The notes under the pieces were generated by a model. The model did not search any database, was not told the DNA's origin, and worked only from the letters and a program-made list of their open reading frames with translations. Shown piece after piece: positions 18,248-28,946 of a stretch of DNA of 64,000 bases. Origin of the DNA: Halochromatium sp. (GTDB taxonomy: Bacteria > Pseudomonadota > Gammaproteobacteria > Chromatiales > Chromatiaceae); the NCBI GenBank assembly GCA_010912705.1, contig POWB01000003.1, positions 62,001-126,000 of the forward strand, written 5' to 3'. A program made the translations under genes and the position numbers. Each line of letters opens with the position of its first letter. The stretch's first letter is position 1.

Positions 18248-19629
18248 ACGCAAAGGTGCTCATTCGGTGATTCGCTCTCCGTTGATAGCGCCCTGGCGGG
18301 CGAGCAACTGGAGTCCTGGTTGGGCAGTCTCAACCGGAGGCGCTCAGTCCGCGCTTGCAGGATCGCCTTCACCTGTCGATACGGCGTGAACCGCTCGATG
18401 TCCGGATCGGTTAACCGTGCCAGCACGTTTCGCGCAGCGTTCTGGTCCGCCTGCAACACCTCCCCGTCAACACAGTGAAACCGATCCCCCTGGCGTTTGC
18501 CGAGGAGGCACCCGTTGCGGGAATCGATTTGCGAGGTGTAGGCCGGATTGACCAGAACGACCGCAGAACCTCTGCGGCTTGAAACACTGTCAAGCGCTTC
18601 GGCAATGACGCCTTTCGTCCAGGCGGCGAGCCTGCGAGTGACGTTCTTGCCGAAGGACTTGCCTGCCATCGGGGCGGTGAGGTCTTCTGTAGCGATCACC
18701 GCGGCTTTGTCGACCACGTCATGGACCGCTTGAAAGACGGTGTCGCGGATGCGCGCATGGGCGTTGTCCATCTGCCGATCGAGCTTTTTGCGCCCGAGAT
18801 TGAAGCGGCGGATGTGCTCGCGCTTGCGCAGGTTGCGAGTCTTGTTGGCGAGCGCGCGCAGTTTGGAGCGGCGTTGGTACTTGGCTTTGAGCTTATCCGA
18901 GGTGTCCGTGAGCAGCGCGCCCAGCTCGGGGCCGTGGTGCTCGCCATCGGAGTCCACTAGGACCTCGGAGTAGCCTTTGTCGACGCCGATGGTGCGCTCA
19001 CCGCAGTCCTGGGTGACCTCAGCGTCGATGGTGTAATGCACCTCGAGACGGTCATCGTCTTTGAGGATGAGGCGCAAGGTGCCGGTGGGCGCGACGGTGC
19101 TGTTGAGCGGAATGGCGATGCGTTGGCCTTTGGTCAGGCCGGGGATCTTGATCCAAGCCCGCCCGCCGAGCTGGAAGCTGGTGTAGTTGTCCGATCGGAC
19201 GATGATCTGGTTGTGGGTGTGATTGTGTCCGCGCATCCAGTACCGACGCATCACCCGGCGCAGGTAGGGATCGCTGGTCCAATCGTTGATCTTCAGCGCG
19301 GTGAAAAGCCGCTTCTGTTCAGCCTGGTCTTGGGTGTGACGCCAGATGCAGCGGCGTGCTTTGACCTTGGCGGCTTCCATGTTGGCGGTGATGTCGCCCT
19401 TGGCATCGCGCAAGGTTTCCTTCCAGGCATTGGCTGAGACCGGAAAGGCGCGCTGCTGCTCAAGCCAACGGTCGCGAATCTGGCGATCTGACAGGCCCAC
19501 GCCTTGAAGCGAGCCAAAGCGCTGCCAGACCTCGGAGCGTACTTGCCCGAGCCGCTTGGCCTGTTCGCACAGTGCTGCGAGCTTGCCCTGGTTGGGCCGC
19601 TTGGCGTGCAGGATGCGCGTCACCTTCAT
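18244..19629 (-). CDS. tnpB: TnpB-type RNA-guided nuclease of IS607
   Basis: 461 residues from the ATG at 19629, which overlaps the tnpA stop as ATGA; the open frame continues to 19821 but only inside tnpA. The RuvC-like core is intact: [12 protein letters not shown] (first Asp), [10 protein letters not shown] (Glu) and [10 protein letters not shown] (last Asp). The zinc-finger insertion between the last two is degenerate (DSRNGC and FHCVDG, only two cysteines). TnpB is guided by an RNA read from the element's end to cut DNA at the donor site, which favours retention of the element. The 3' end abuts the sigma-54 regulator's start codon with no visible space for a separate right end. Confidence 0.88.
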   Translation of the reverse strand: MKVTRILHAKRPNQGKLAALCEQAKRLGQVRSEVWQRFGSLQGVGLSDRQIRDRWLEQQRAFPVSANAWKETLRDAKGDITANMEAAKVKARRCIWRHTQDQAEQKRLFTALKINDWTSDPYLRRVMRRYWMRGHNHTHNQIIVRSDNYTSFQLGGRAWIKIPGLTKGQRIAIPLNSTVAPTGTLRLILKDDDRLEVHYTIDAEVTQDCGERTIGVDKGYSEVLVDSDGEHHGPELGALLTDTSDKLKAKYQRRSKLRALANKTRNLRKREHIRRFNLGRKKLDRQMDNAHARIRDTVFQAVHDVVDKAAVIATEDLTAPMAGKSFGKNVTRRLAAWTKGVIAEALDSVSSRRGSAVVLVNPAYTSQIDSRNGCLLGKRQGDRFHCVDGEVLQADQNAARNVLARLTDPDIERFTPYRQVKAILQARTERLRLRLPNQDSSCSPARALSTESESPNEHLCV

Positions 19630-20240
19630 TCGGCGCTGTCCTGATCCGTATTCAGTGCCTCGTTGAGCTTTTTGCGAACGTTTCGCAATCCGTACAACCG
19701 AGACGAAAAGCCGTGCACGATGGTCATTAAGTCCTGCACCATCTCCTGTTCGGGGGATAGCCGCTCTTGGTTGAGCACCAAGATCTCGCAGCCATGCGTC
19801 TTGGCATAATGCTCGAACCACTCGAACCCAAAGCGTGTCAGCCGATCCCTGTGGGCGAGGATCAGGGTGTTGATGCTCCGCTGCCCGATCTCATCCATGA
19901 GTGCCAAAAAACGCTTGCGCTTGAAGTTCAAACCGCCGCCCACTTCTTCGACGAACTCGACGTTCGCTAAACCTCTCGCCACGACAAACTCTTCCAGCAC
20001 GCGACGCTGATTGGCCAGGTCTGGCTTCTGCGCCGTTGATGAGACCCTGCAGTAAGCCACCAGCCGCGTCGGTCTCTCAGGTCCCTGTTGCCATCCGATG
20101 AACTCACGCAATTGCGTCTCGGTGTAAAGGCGGCGATTGCTGTCGGTGCGTGCGACCGGAATGAGCCGCCCCTCGCGCTCCCAGCGCTGCAACGTCTTGA
20201 CCGAAACGCCCAGCCGTTTCGCCGCTTTGCCTGTACTCAT
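19626..20240 (-). CDS. tnpA: IS607 family serine recombinase/transposase
   Basis: 204 residues from the ATG at 20240 (in-frame ATGs at 20252 and 20267 are possible). Residues 1-50 are a MerR-type helix-turn-helix (STGKAAKRLGVSVKTLQRWE). The serine recombinase catalytic domain follows: YCRVSSTAQKPDLANQRR with the nucleophilic Ser, and HRDRLTRFGFEWF with the conserved arginines. It catalyses excision and integration through a circular intermediate. The stop overlaps the tnpB start. Domain order and length are those of an intact IS607 TnpA. Confidence 0.92.
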   Translation of the reverse strand: MSTGKAAKRLGVSVKTLQRWEREGRLIPVARTDSNRRLYTETQLREFIGWQQGPERPTRLVAYCRVSSTAQKPDLANQRRVLEEFVVARGLANVEFVEEVGGGLNFKRKRFLALMDEIGQRSINTLILAHRDRLTRFGFEWFEHYAKTHGCEILVLNQERLSPEQEMVQDLMTIVHGFSSRLYGLRNVRKKLNEALNTDQDSAE

Positions 20241-20267
20241 GGTGCTTTCCATGAGACAATAGTACAC

Positions 20268-20707
20268 TATCGCGCATTTTTTGCAACACTAGAGTCTAGC
20301 TCCAACCATGCGCGTCGTGTGCGATCGATGGGCTCAATGCTAGGACGGGAAGTCGCGGGAAGAATTGACGGGGAGCAACGAAGGGAACGGGGTCGACCGA
20401 TGCTGACGTCCTACCATGATCAGATCTGCTCGATGAAGTCCCCGGAGGGGGTACCGATTTAGCCAGCTGAACAGCAGAGACCGCCGTAGGGCGGTTTGCT
20501 AGCCGCGCCCACCAACGACTAGCGATGAGCCTTAGGGGTGACCAATTTCTTCAGGTGCTTCCGACCAGTACCCCAGTAAATGCAGGCCGACTGGGCGTGA
20601 TTACATCAAGGCGGAGCGCGGTACCAAATTCGGTACCACCAAGGGACGCGAAAGGGGCTAATCCAGGCGACTGATGCGCCCTGATGCGTATCTAAGTGCT
20701 TGAAAAG
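20268..20707. other. intergenic stretch between IS607 and tRNA-Phe
   Basis: About 440 bases with no convincing gene. A short hairpin at 20480-20495 (ACCGCC, loop GTAG, GGCGGT) followed by TTTG may be a weak terminator on the plus strand. At about 20617-20634 lies the near-palindrome ggtaccaaattcggtacc. A short open frame ends at about 20662 in KAERGTKFGTTKGRERG, which could be the tail of a lost gene, but I cannot assign it. The element end of IS607 must lie in this stretch. Confidence 0.5.
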
Positions 20708-20783
<76 letters not shown>

Positions 20784-20883
20784 TCGAAGGGCGTGCCGTG
20801 TCGGGGAAGACGCGGCGAAGCCCATTATTAGACCTTCTCAGAAGAATGACGTCAAGATTTTCCGTCGCGATTCTTGTAAAAGG

Positions 20884-22086
20884 TCAGTACAACAGGAAGG
20901 GCACCCGCTCTTCGCGCCAACGTTCCTCATCCTGGGCGAGTGGCTCGTCGAGATCCGCAGGCTCGGTGGTGGCATCGTCGACCCATTCGCGGAGTCGGGT
21001 ACCGCCGCTTAGAAGATCAATCGCAAGGCGCTCGGTCTCGTACTCATAGGGGAAGTCACGCCAGAGTGGATAGTCCGGATACTCGGTGCGCAAGGCCTTG
21101 AGGAAGAGCGCGACTAGGCGGTATGGGCGGAAGCGTTGATGATCATAATGAACGCTGTCGGTATGGATCTGGAGCCCGCGGCAGAGCTGTCCCTGATGCT
21201 TGTGGAAGCAGGGCTCGAAGCCACAGCAGCGAATCAATGCGCCCTGCATCCAGTCGGCGGCTAGGGTCTCCATACGCTGCATCAGCCGACAGATGTCGAG
21301 ATCAGGTGCGCCAATCAGCTCCAACGGCCTGGTCGTGCCGCGCCCTTCGGAGAGGTTGGTGCCTTCGATCAGTACGCTGCCAGGGAAGCAGCGGGCCATG
21401 TTCAGGCTGGAGGCGTTCGGGCTTGGGTTGACCCAGGCCAGCTCGTCGCGCGGCCAGCCCCAGCCGGGGGCGGCGTCAGGATCGTAGCCTTCCATGGTGA
21501 TCACTTCGTAGTCGAGGTCGAGCCGCTTGTTGGCGACTAGCCATCGCGCCAGCTCGCCGAAGCTGAGACCATGGCGCATCGGCAGGGGTGCCACGCCGAC
21601 GAAGCTGTGCCAGTCGTCCTCGAGGAGGCTGCCTTCGACCGGTCGACCGACGGGGTTGGGACGATCGAGCACCCAGACCGCCTTGCCGCGCTTGGCACAG
21701 GCATCGAGCACATAGGCCAAGGTGGTCACATAGGTGTAGATGCGGGTGCCAATGTCCTGCAGATCGACCAGCAGTACATCGAACTGATCGAGCATGGCGT
21801 CGGTGGGATAACGCACCTGCCCGTAGAGGCTAAACACCGGGATCTGGTGGATCGGGTCGACGTAATCGTCAGACTCGATCATGTTGTCCTGCTTGTCGCC
21901 GCGCATGCCATGCTGAGGCCCAAAGGCAGCGGTGATCTGCAGGCCGCTGAGCGACATCAGCGCATCCAGGCTATGGCGTCCAACGTGGTTGACGGAGGCC
22001 GGATGGCCCAGCAGAGCAATGCGCCGTCCTGCTAGGGGTCGGCGCAGGTTGCCATCGGCGAGGAGACGGTCGATACCTAGACGCAT
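20884..22086 (-). CDS. DUF1343 / NamZ-like exo-beta-N-acetylmuramidase family protein
   Basis: 400 residues. The DUF1343 (YbbC/NamZ) signature is continuous: GIDRLLAD near the start, LLGHPASVNHVGRHSLDAL, FGPQHGMRGDKQDNM, VFSLYG, LLVDLQDIGTRIYTYVTTLAY, WVLDRPNPVG, MRHGLSFGELARWL and EGTNLSEGRGTTRPLELIGAP. The founding member NamZ removes terminal MurNAc from peptidoglycan fragments. No signal peptide is visible, so this copy may work in the cytoplasm on recycled muropeptides or have another role. It is a single-gene unit between two tRNA genes. Confidence 0.9.
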   Translation of the reverse strand: MRLGIDRLLADGNLRRPLAGRRIALLGHPASVNHVGRHSLDALMSLSGLQITAAFGPQHGMRGDKQDNMIESDDYVDPIHQIPVFSLYGQVRYPTDAMLDQFDVLLVDLQDIGTRIYTYVTTLAYVLDACAKRGKAVWVLDRPNPVGRPVEGSLLEDDWHSFVGVAPLPMRHGLSFGELARWLVANKRLDLDYEVITMEGYDPDAAPGWGWPRDELAWVNPSPNASSLNMARCFPGSVLIEGTNLSEGRGTTRPLELIGAPDLDICRLMQRMETLAADWMQGALIRCCGFEPCFHKHQGQLCRGLQIHTDSVHYDHQRFRPYRLVALFLKALRTEYPDYPLWRDFPYEYETERLAIDLLSGGTRLREWVDDATTEPADLDEPLAQDEERWREERVPFLLY

Positions 22087-22289
22087 GGGATCTATTGCTC
22101 CTGCGTAGTGACGAAGGCGTTGGCCGCTTTTGAGGGTCTGAGGACCGCGGCAGTGGCGCCGCAGACACTCCGATGCTGGTCGGTCTCGACAGGCTAGAAA
22201 GGCAGCCGGAGGCCGATCTGGGAAGCCTTCAGTCAGCCATGGCGCGTCGCTATCCTGGGTAGCGGGAACGACTTTTTCACCCTAAAGTC

Positions 22290-22376
22290 TGGTACCGGGG
22301 ACGAGACTCGAACTCGTAAGGTGTTACCACCGGTGGATTTTGAGTCCACTGCGTCTACCAATTCCGCCACCCCGGC
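22290..22376 (-). tRNA. tRNA-Leu(CAA)
   Basis: 87 nt including CCA. The acceptor stem GCCGGGG pairs with CCCCGGT (last pair G-T), the D arm is GTGGCGGAATTGGTAGACGC, the anticodon stem GTGGA/TCCAC encloses CTCAAAA (anticodon CAA), and a long class II variable arm (CGGTGGTAACACCTTACG) is present. The T arm contains GTTCGAGTC. Confidence 0.95.
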
Positions 22377-22450
22377 AGCGAACCTATAATTATAGCCCCC
22401 ACCGGAACAAAAACGGTATAGCTATCTTGCGAGGCTCTTGCACGAAATTC

Positions 22451-23515
22451 ATGCGCCGCTCCGATTTCCATTTCGATCTGCCCGACGAGCTGATCGCCCA
22501 GCATCCCCTCTCCGAGCGCAGCGCAAGCCGCCTGCTCGCGCTCGATGGCCCGAGCGGTCGGGTCGAGGACTTGCGTTTTCGTGATCTGCCCAGCTTGCTG
22601 CGGCCTAATGATCTGTTGGTCTTCAACGATACGCGCGTGATTCCAGCCCGACTGTTTGCGCAGAAAGCAACCGGCGGCCGGGTCGAGGTGCTGATCGAGC
22701 GGGTGGTCGACAGGCACGAGGCCTTGGCCCATCTCCGCGCCAGCAAGACCCCGCGAGCGGGCACGCAGCTGCACTTACCGGATGGCGAGCGTTTATTGGT
22801 GGTGGCGCGCGAAGAAGCACTGTTCCGTCTGCGAGCGCTGGGCGCAGCGCTGCCGGAGCTGATGCGACAGCATGGGCATGTTCCGCTCCCGCCGTACATC
22901 CGGCGCGCCGATGAGGCCGCTGACCGAGAGCGTTATCAGACCGTCTACGCCGAGCGCGAGGGCGCCGTTGCTGCCCCAACGGCAGGCTTGCACTTTGATT
23001 CGGCGATGCTCGAGCAGTTGGCTGCAGCCGGTATCGCGACCGCAGGCGTGACTTTGCATGTCGGGGCTGGCACCTTCCAGCCGGTACGCGAGGAGGATCT
23101 GGATCGGCACCCTATGCACGCCGAATGGTTTGAGGTGAACGAAGACGCGGTGGCACAGATCAAGGCGACAGGCGCCGCCGGCGGCCGGATCATTGCGGTT
23201 GGAACCACGACGGTGCGCAGCCTAGAGACTGCTGCAGCGATAGCAGCGGGGGCAGGCGCGAGTGAAGAGACACCGACATCATCGGTTCTAGCAGCCTATC
23301 GCGGCGAGAGCCGACTGTTCATCCGACCGCCATACGAGTTCCGGGTGGTGGACGCGATGATCACCAACTTCCACTTGCCCTGCTCGACCTTGCTGATGCT
23401 GGTCTCAGCCTTCGCCGGTCATCAATCCATCATGGCTGCATACCAACATGCCATCGTGCAAAGGTATCGATTCTTCAGCTATGGGGATGCCATGTTCTTG
23501 ACGCGGCGAGCATGA
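22451..23515 (+). CDS. queA: S-adenosylmethionine:tRNA ribosyltransferase-isomerase
   Basis: 354 residues. Builds epoxyqueuosine in tRNA by transferring the ribosyl part of SAM to preQ1. Family motifs are [20 protein letters not shown] at the start, [39 protein letters not shown] and [12 protein letters not shown]. The start is the ATG at 22451, with the frame open further upstream only through a tRNA gene. It belongs to the same pathway as tgt at 25351, but msrA, a HAD gene and a probable sRNA now separate the two, whereas in many gammaproteobacteria queA and tgt adjoin. Confidence 0.96.
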   Translation: MRRSDFHFDLPDELIAQHPLSERSASRLLALDGPSGRVEDLRFRDLPSLLRPNDLLVFNDTRVIPARLFAQKATGGRVEVLIERVVDRHEALAHLRASKTPRAGTQLHLPDGERLLVVAREEALFRLRALGAALPELMRQHGHVPLPPYIRRADEAADRERYQTVYAEREGAVAAPTAGLHFDSAMLEQLAAAGIATAGVTLHVGAGTFQPVREEDLDRHPMHAEWFEVNEDAVAQIKATGAAGGRIIAVGTTTVRSLETAAAIAAGAGASEETPTSSVLAAYRGESRLFIRPPYEFRVVDAMITNFHLPCSTLLMLVSAFAGHQSIMAAYQHAIVQRYRFFSYGDAMFLTRRA

Positions 23516-23520
23516 TAAAC

Positions 23521-23547
23521 AAAAAAAAGCGCGGCAAATGCCGCGCT
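23521..23547 (-). terminator. rho-independent terminator (minus-strand transcript)
   Basis: Read on the minus strand, the 9-bp stem AGCGCGGCA / TGCCGCGCT with a two-base loop (23547-23528) is followed at once by eight Ts. It would end the small RNA proposed at 23608-23521. In the plus direction, after queA, there is no T run. Confidence 0.88.
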
Positions 23548-23608
23548 CTAAAGATTACCACCAAAGGAGGATGGAGGAGTGCACCAGAGGACTGCGAACC
23601 TCCAGTGC
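23521..23608 (-). ncRNA. putative small regulatory RNA with anti-Shine-Dalgarno motifs
   Basis: About 88 nt between a promoter-like sequence and a strong intrinsic terminator, with no open frame. The 5' end folds into an 11-bp hairpin (arms at 23609-23599 and 23590-23580). A C-rich single-stranded part follows, with CTCCTCC and ATCCTCC at about 23582-23562 that could pair with ribosome-binding sites, and then the terminator hairpin. This layout is that of a trans-acting bacterial sRNA. I recognise no named family. The exact 5' end is inferred from the -10 position. Confidence 0.55.
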
Positions 23609-23612
23609 ATCG

Positions 23613-23643
23613 ATAGTTTCTTAAATACTAATCTGCTTGTCAA
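23613..23643 (-). promoter_or_regulatory. putative sigma-70 promoter of the small RNA
   Basis: On the minus strand a consensus -35 TTGACA lies at 23643-23638 and AACTAT at 23618-23613 could be the -10, with a 19-base spacer. The start would fall near 23608, just at the first hairpin of the proposed sRNA. The -35 is perfect; the -10 and the spacing are weaker. Confidence 0.45.
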
Positions 23644-23767
23644 CCCCAACCGCTGCATCGCTACCACCAGAGCCTGAGTTTAGCTATCAATTGCAACAAA
23701 ACTGTGACCAAGTTTGCATTTGTGCAACATGTCGGCTTCTTCAGCTCCAAGGCCCTCGACTTGCGAC

Positions 23768-24427
23768 TTACCCCAGCGCGCTAGCCGCAAGCGCTGGATA
23801 GCGCACGCCGCAGCCGCCATGACCACAATAACCCCCTGGGTTCTTCTCCAGGTACTGCTGATGGTAGTCTTCGGCATAGTAGAAGACGGGCGCAGACAGA
23901 ATCTCAGTGGTGATCAGGGCCTGGCGACCGGCCTGCTCCAACGCCTCTTGATACTGGACTAGACTCTTGCGCGCCCTGTCGAGCTGAGCCTCGTCAAACA
24001 GATAGATGCCAGAGCGATACTGAGTGCCAACATCATGACCTTGGCGCATGCCCTGAGTGGGGTTATGCCCCTCCCAAAAGGTCGTCAACAACTGCTCAAA
24101 ACGAATCTGCCCGGGGTCATAGACCACCAGCACCACCTCGTTGTGACCGGTGTAGCCAGAGCAGACTTCTTGATAGGTTGGGTTAGGGGTGAGGCCGGCG
24201 GCATAGCCAACAGCGGTGCTGTAGACCCCAGGCAGTCCCCAAAAGGCCTTTTCTGCACCCCAGAAGCAGCCCATACCGAACAGCACCTGCTGCATAGCCT
24301 CAGGAAATGGCGGTTGAATGGGTCGACCTAGAACCGCGTGCCGGTTCGTCACCGGCATCGCAGTGTCACGGCCACGGAGTGCTTCAGATGGCGTTGGAAG
24401 CTCGGTTTTTTTTCGAAACATGAACAT
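23768..24427 (-). CDS. msrA: peptide-methionine (S)-S-oxide reductase
   Basis: 219 residues. Repairs oxidised methionine. The catalytic GCFWG motif is in [42 protein letters not shown], and the recycling cysteines in [13 protein letters not shown] at the C terminus are present. The N-terminal leader ([18 protein letters not shown]) is that of the long E. coli-type MsrA. The ATG at 24427 has GAGG 8 bases upstream; the open frame to 24493 is an unlikely extension. The sRNA lies downstream on the same strand but has its own promoter. Confidence 0.95.
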   Translation of the reverse strand: MFMFRKKTELPTPSEALRGRDTAMPVTNRHAVLGRPIQPPFPEAMQQVLFGMGCFWGAEKAFWGLPGVYSTAVGYAAGLTPNPTYQEVCSGYTGHNEVVLVVYDPGQIRFEQLLTTFWEGHNPTQGMRQGHDVGTQYRSGIYLFDEAQLDRARKSLVQYQEALEQAGRQALITTEILSAPVFYYAEDYHQQYLEKNPGGYCGHGGCGVRYPALAASALG

Positions 24428-24607
24428 AGCGCTGGCCTCGGTCGGTATGCTTTTGCAGATGGAGACGCCGCGCTGGGCGTCAGATAACGACATCCGAGGT
24501 TTGGGCGGGCTCGCTCAAGCCAAGCCTGACCAAGCATGATGGCGCGACGGCTTCCGACTTTGACCCTGACCAGAGCCCTGGTCACCAGATGAGACTCTGA
24601 TCCACGC

Positions 24608-26457
<1,850 letters not shown>

Positions 26458-26514
26458 TACCCGGCCAGATCACCGCTGATTCGCGCGCATAGCGCGGCCT
26501 TATGAGGAAACCCG

Positions 26515-26844
26515 ATGAGCTTTTTCATCTCTGATGCCCTAGCCCAGGCCGAGGGCGCTCCCGCTGGCGACCCGTTGCTCGGGCTGCTGTTCCCAATCGG
26601 ACTGATCATCATCTTGTACTTTCTGATGATTCGGCCGCAGATCAAGCGCCAAAAGGAGCACAAGCGCCTGGTGGAGGGGCTCGGCAAGGGCGATGAGGTC
26701 GTCACCATGGGGGGCGTTGCTGGTCGCATCACCGAGATCGGCGACAATTTTGCTCAGGTTGAGGTGGCCGATAACGTCGTCATCAAGGTGCGCCGCCAAG
26801 CGATCGAGGCAGTGCTGCCGAAGGGCTCCTTGAAAGACCTCTAA
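26515..26844 (+). CDS. yajC: preprotein translocase subunit YajC
   Basis: 109 residues. One membrane helix (LLFPIGLIIILYFLMIRPQI) then the basic KRQKEHKRLVEGLGKGDEVV typical of YajC and GGVAGRITEIGDNFAQVEV. It joins SecD and SecF in the accessory complex that helps SecYEG move and release exported proteins. AGGAAA precedes the ATG. It lies between tgt and secD as in most gammaproteobacteria. Confidence 0.95.
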   Translation: MSFFISDALAQAEGAPAGDPLLGLLFPIGLIIILYFLMIRPQIKRQKEHKRLVEGLGKGDEVVTMGGVAGRITEIGDNFAQVEVADNVVIKVRRQAIEAVLPKGSLKDL

Positions 26845-26859
26845 GCGCTGAGGATGCTA

Positions 26860-26882
26860 CCGAGGAGCCGAGGGCTCCTCGG
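26860..26882 (+). terminator. hairpin between yajC and secD
   Basis: A 10-bp perfect stem (CCGAGGAGCC / GGCTCCTCGG) with a GAG loop lies 16 bases after yajC and is followed by ATCGCTTTAT, a weak T-rich tail. It may attenuate transcription before secD, or act as an RNA-stability element. Confidence 0.55.
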
Positions 26883-27048
26883 ATCGCTTTATCAGCTCGA
26901 TGGATGCCGTGACTCAGCCAAGTAAGACCGCAAGGCGCCCAGACGCTGCCTAGGCGAGGCGCCACTCCCCGACCAATCACAGTCGTCGCACATCACCCGC
27001 TCTGCGTCCTGTTCGCTTCAACATTCCGCCACTGGAAGACCCTTCCAT

Positions 27049-28902
27049 ATGAATCAGTATCCACTCTGGAAGAATCTGCTGATCCTGGCTGTCATCCTGT
27101 TTGGCTTGGTCTTGGCGCTGCCAAACCTGTTCCCACAGGACCCAGCGATCGAGGTCAAGGCTGAATCCGGCGAGGTCAGCGCCGCAACCCGCGCTGCGAT
27201 CGCCGCCGCCATGGAAAACGCCGCTGTGCCGGTGAAGGCGATTGAAGCACGCGAAAATGGCAGAGCCCTGATCCGGTTCACGAAGCCAAGCGATCAGCTG
27301 CGTGGGCAGGCAACGCTCGACCGCACCCTAGGCGAAGGTTTTCAGCACGCCCTAACCCAATCCCCCGACCTCCCAGGCTGGGTCGAGGCGCTGGGGCTGC
27401 AGCCAATGTTCCTCGGATTAGATCTGCGTGGTGGTATCCATGTACTGATCGATGTCGACATGGAGGCTGCCGTCACCCAGGCCTTAGAGCGCTACACCGG
27501 CGATATCCGCACCTTGCTGCGCAATGACCGCATCCGCTATCTGACCGTCGGCCACGAAGAGGGCCGCATCCAGGTCCGTTTCCGCGAGGAGCCCCTGCGT
27601 GATGAGGCCGCCAAGCTGATTCGGCGCGAATTCCGCGACCTCGAGATCACTACTGGCAGTCAAGCCGGTGACTATTATGTCTATGGCATCCTGCCGCCGG
27701 CCAAGCAGGAGGAGATCAAGGACTTCGCCCTCCAGCAGAACATCACCACGCTACGCAATCGCGTCAACGCCTTAGGGGTCGCCGAGCCAATCATTCAGCG
27801 CCAAGGCGAGCGCCGCATCATCGTGCAACTGCCTGGCGCCCAAGATCCAGCGCGGCTGAAGGATCTGCTCGGGGCCACGGCGACGCTGGAATACCGCCTG
27901 GTCGATACCGAGCACAGCGTCCAAGATGCCCTTGATGGACGGGTACCGGTCGGTGCCGCCCTCTATTATGAGCGCAACGGCCAACCCATCCTGCTCAAAC
28001 GTCGGGTCATCGTCACCGGCGATCAGATCACCAGTGCTGCGGCTGGCTTCGACCAACAAAGCGGCTCGCCGATGGTTAGTGTCAGCCTTGACGGCCAGGG
28101 CGCGCGGCAGATGCGGCGCGTCACCACCGAAAACGTTGGCAAGCCGATGGCAGTGGTCTTCATCGAATCTCGCACCCTGACGCGCATCGTCGATGGTGAG
28201 CCGGTGAAAGAACGGGTGCGCAGCGAGGAGGTGATCAGCGTTGCCAACATCCTCGAGCCCTTTGGCCGCCGTTTTCAGACCACCGGCCTTGACAGCTCAG
28301 AAGAGGCTCACACCCTCGCCTTGCTGCTGCGCGCTGGCGCCCTCGCGGCCCCGATCGAGATCGTCGAAGAGCGCACCATCGGCCCCAGCCTGGGCCAAGA
28401 TAATATCGATCAGGGCTTCCGCTCGGTGCTGATTGGTCTCGCCTTGGTGGTGATCTTCATGGCCCTGTACTACCGGATTTTCGGCCTGGTTGCCGATCTG
28501 GTGCTGGTGGTCAACCTGGTGATGATCGTCGCCGTGCTGTCGCTGCTGCAAGCCACACTGACCATGCCTGGAATTGCCGGCATCGTGCTCACCGTGGGCA
28601 TGGCGGTGGATGCCAACGTGTTGATCTTTGAGCGTATCCGCGAGGAGATCCGCAACGGCAGCACGCCGCAGGCCAGCATTCATGCGGGTTACGACAAGGC
28701 GCTCTCAACCATCGTCGATGCCAACGTCACCACCCTTATCGCCGCGATCGTGCTGTTCAGCTTCGGCACCGGTCCAGTCAAAGGCTTCGCGGTGACCCTT
28801 TTCATCGGCATCCTGACCTCGATGTTCACTGCCATCCTCGGGTCTCGGGCGTTGATCAATCTGATCTACGGTGGCCGCCGCGTGAAGCGGCTCGCGATCT
28901 AG
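27049..28902 (+). CDS. secD: protein translocase subunit SecD
   Basis: 617 residues, normal for SecD. One N-terminal membrane helix (LLILAVILFGLVLALPNLF), then a large periplasmic domain with LGLDLRGGIHVLIDVDME, TTLRNRVNALGVAEPIIQRQG and RIIVQLPGAQDP. Five membrane helices near the C terminus include LGQDNIDQGFRSVLIGLALV and VGMAVDANVLIFERIREE. It uses proton motive force to pull substrates from SecYEG. secF follows after 44 bases that contain short direct repeats of GATCTCACTG. Confidence 0.97.
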   Translation: MNQYPLWKNLLILAVILFGLVLALPNLFPQDPAIEVKAESGEVSAATRAAIAAAMENAAVPVKAIEARENGRALIRFTKPSDQLRGQATLDRTLGEGFQHALTQSPDLPGWVEALGLQPMFLGLDLRGGIHVLIDVDMEAAVTQALERYTGDIRTLLRNDRIRYLTVGHEEGRIQVRFREEPLRDEAAKLIRREFRDLEITTGSQAGDYYVYGILPPAKQEEIKDFALQQNITTLRNRVNALGVAEPIIQRQGERRIIVQLPGAQDPARLKDLLGATATLEYRLVDTEHSVQDALDGRVPVGAALYYERNGQPILLKRRVIVTGDQITSAAAGFDQQSGSPMVSVSLDGQGARQMRRVTTENVGKPMAVVFIESRTLTRIVDGEPVKERVRSEEVISVANILEPFGRRFQTTGLDSSEEAHTLALLLRAGALAAPIEIVEERTIGPSLGQDNIDQGFRSVLIGLALVVIFMALYYRIFGLVADLVLVVNLVMIVAVLSLLQATLTMPGIAGIVLTVGMAVDANVLIFERIREEIRNGSTPQASIHAGYDKALSTIVDANVTTLIAAIVLFSFGTGPVKGFAVTLFIGILTSMFTAILGSRALINLIYGGRRVKRLAI

Positions 28903-28946
28903 ATCTCACTGACGATCTCACTGGCGATCTAACCGGAGCACCCTGC

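Larger units (their letters stand above)
18244..20267 (-). mobile_element. IS607-family insertion sequence (tnpA-tnpB)
   Basis: A MerR-HTH serine recombinase gene overlaps by ATGA a tnpB gene, the defining layout of IS607. I cannot fix the ends: IS607 elements have no terminal inverted repeats and leave no target duplication. The given limits are only those of the genes. The left end must lie close to the start of the sigma-54 regulator (near 18244-18300) and the other end in 20240-20480. Confidence 0.85.
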
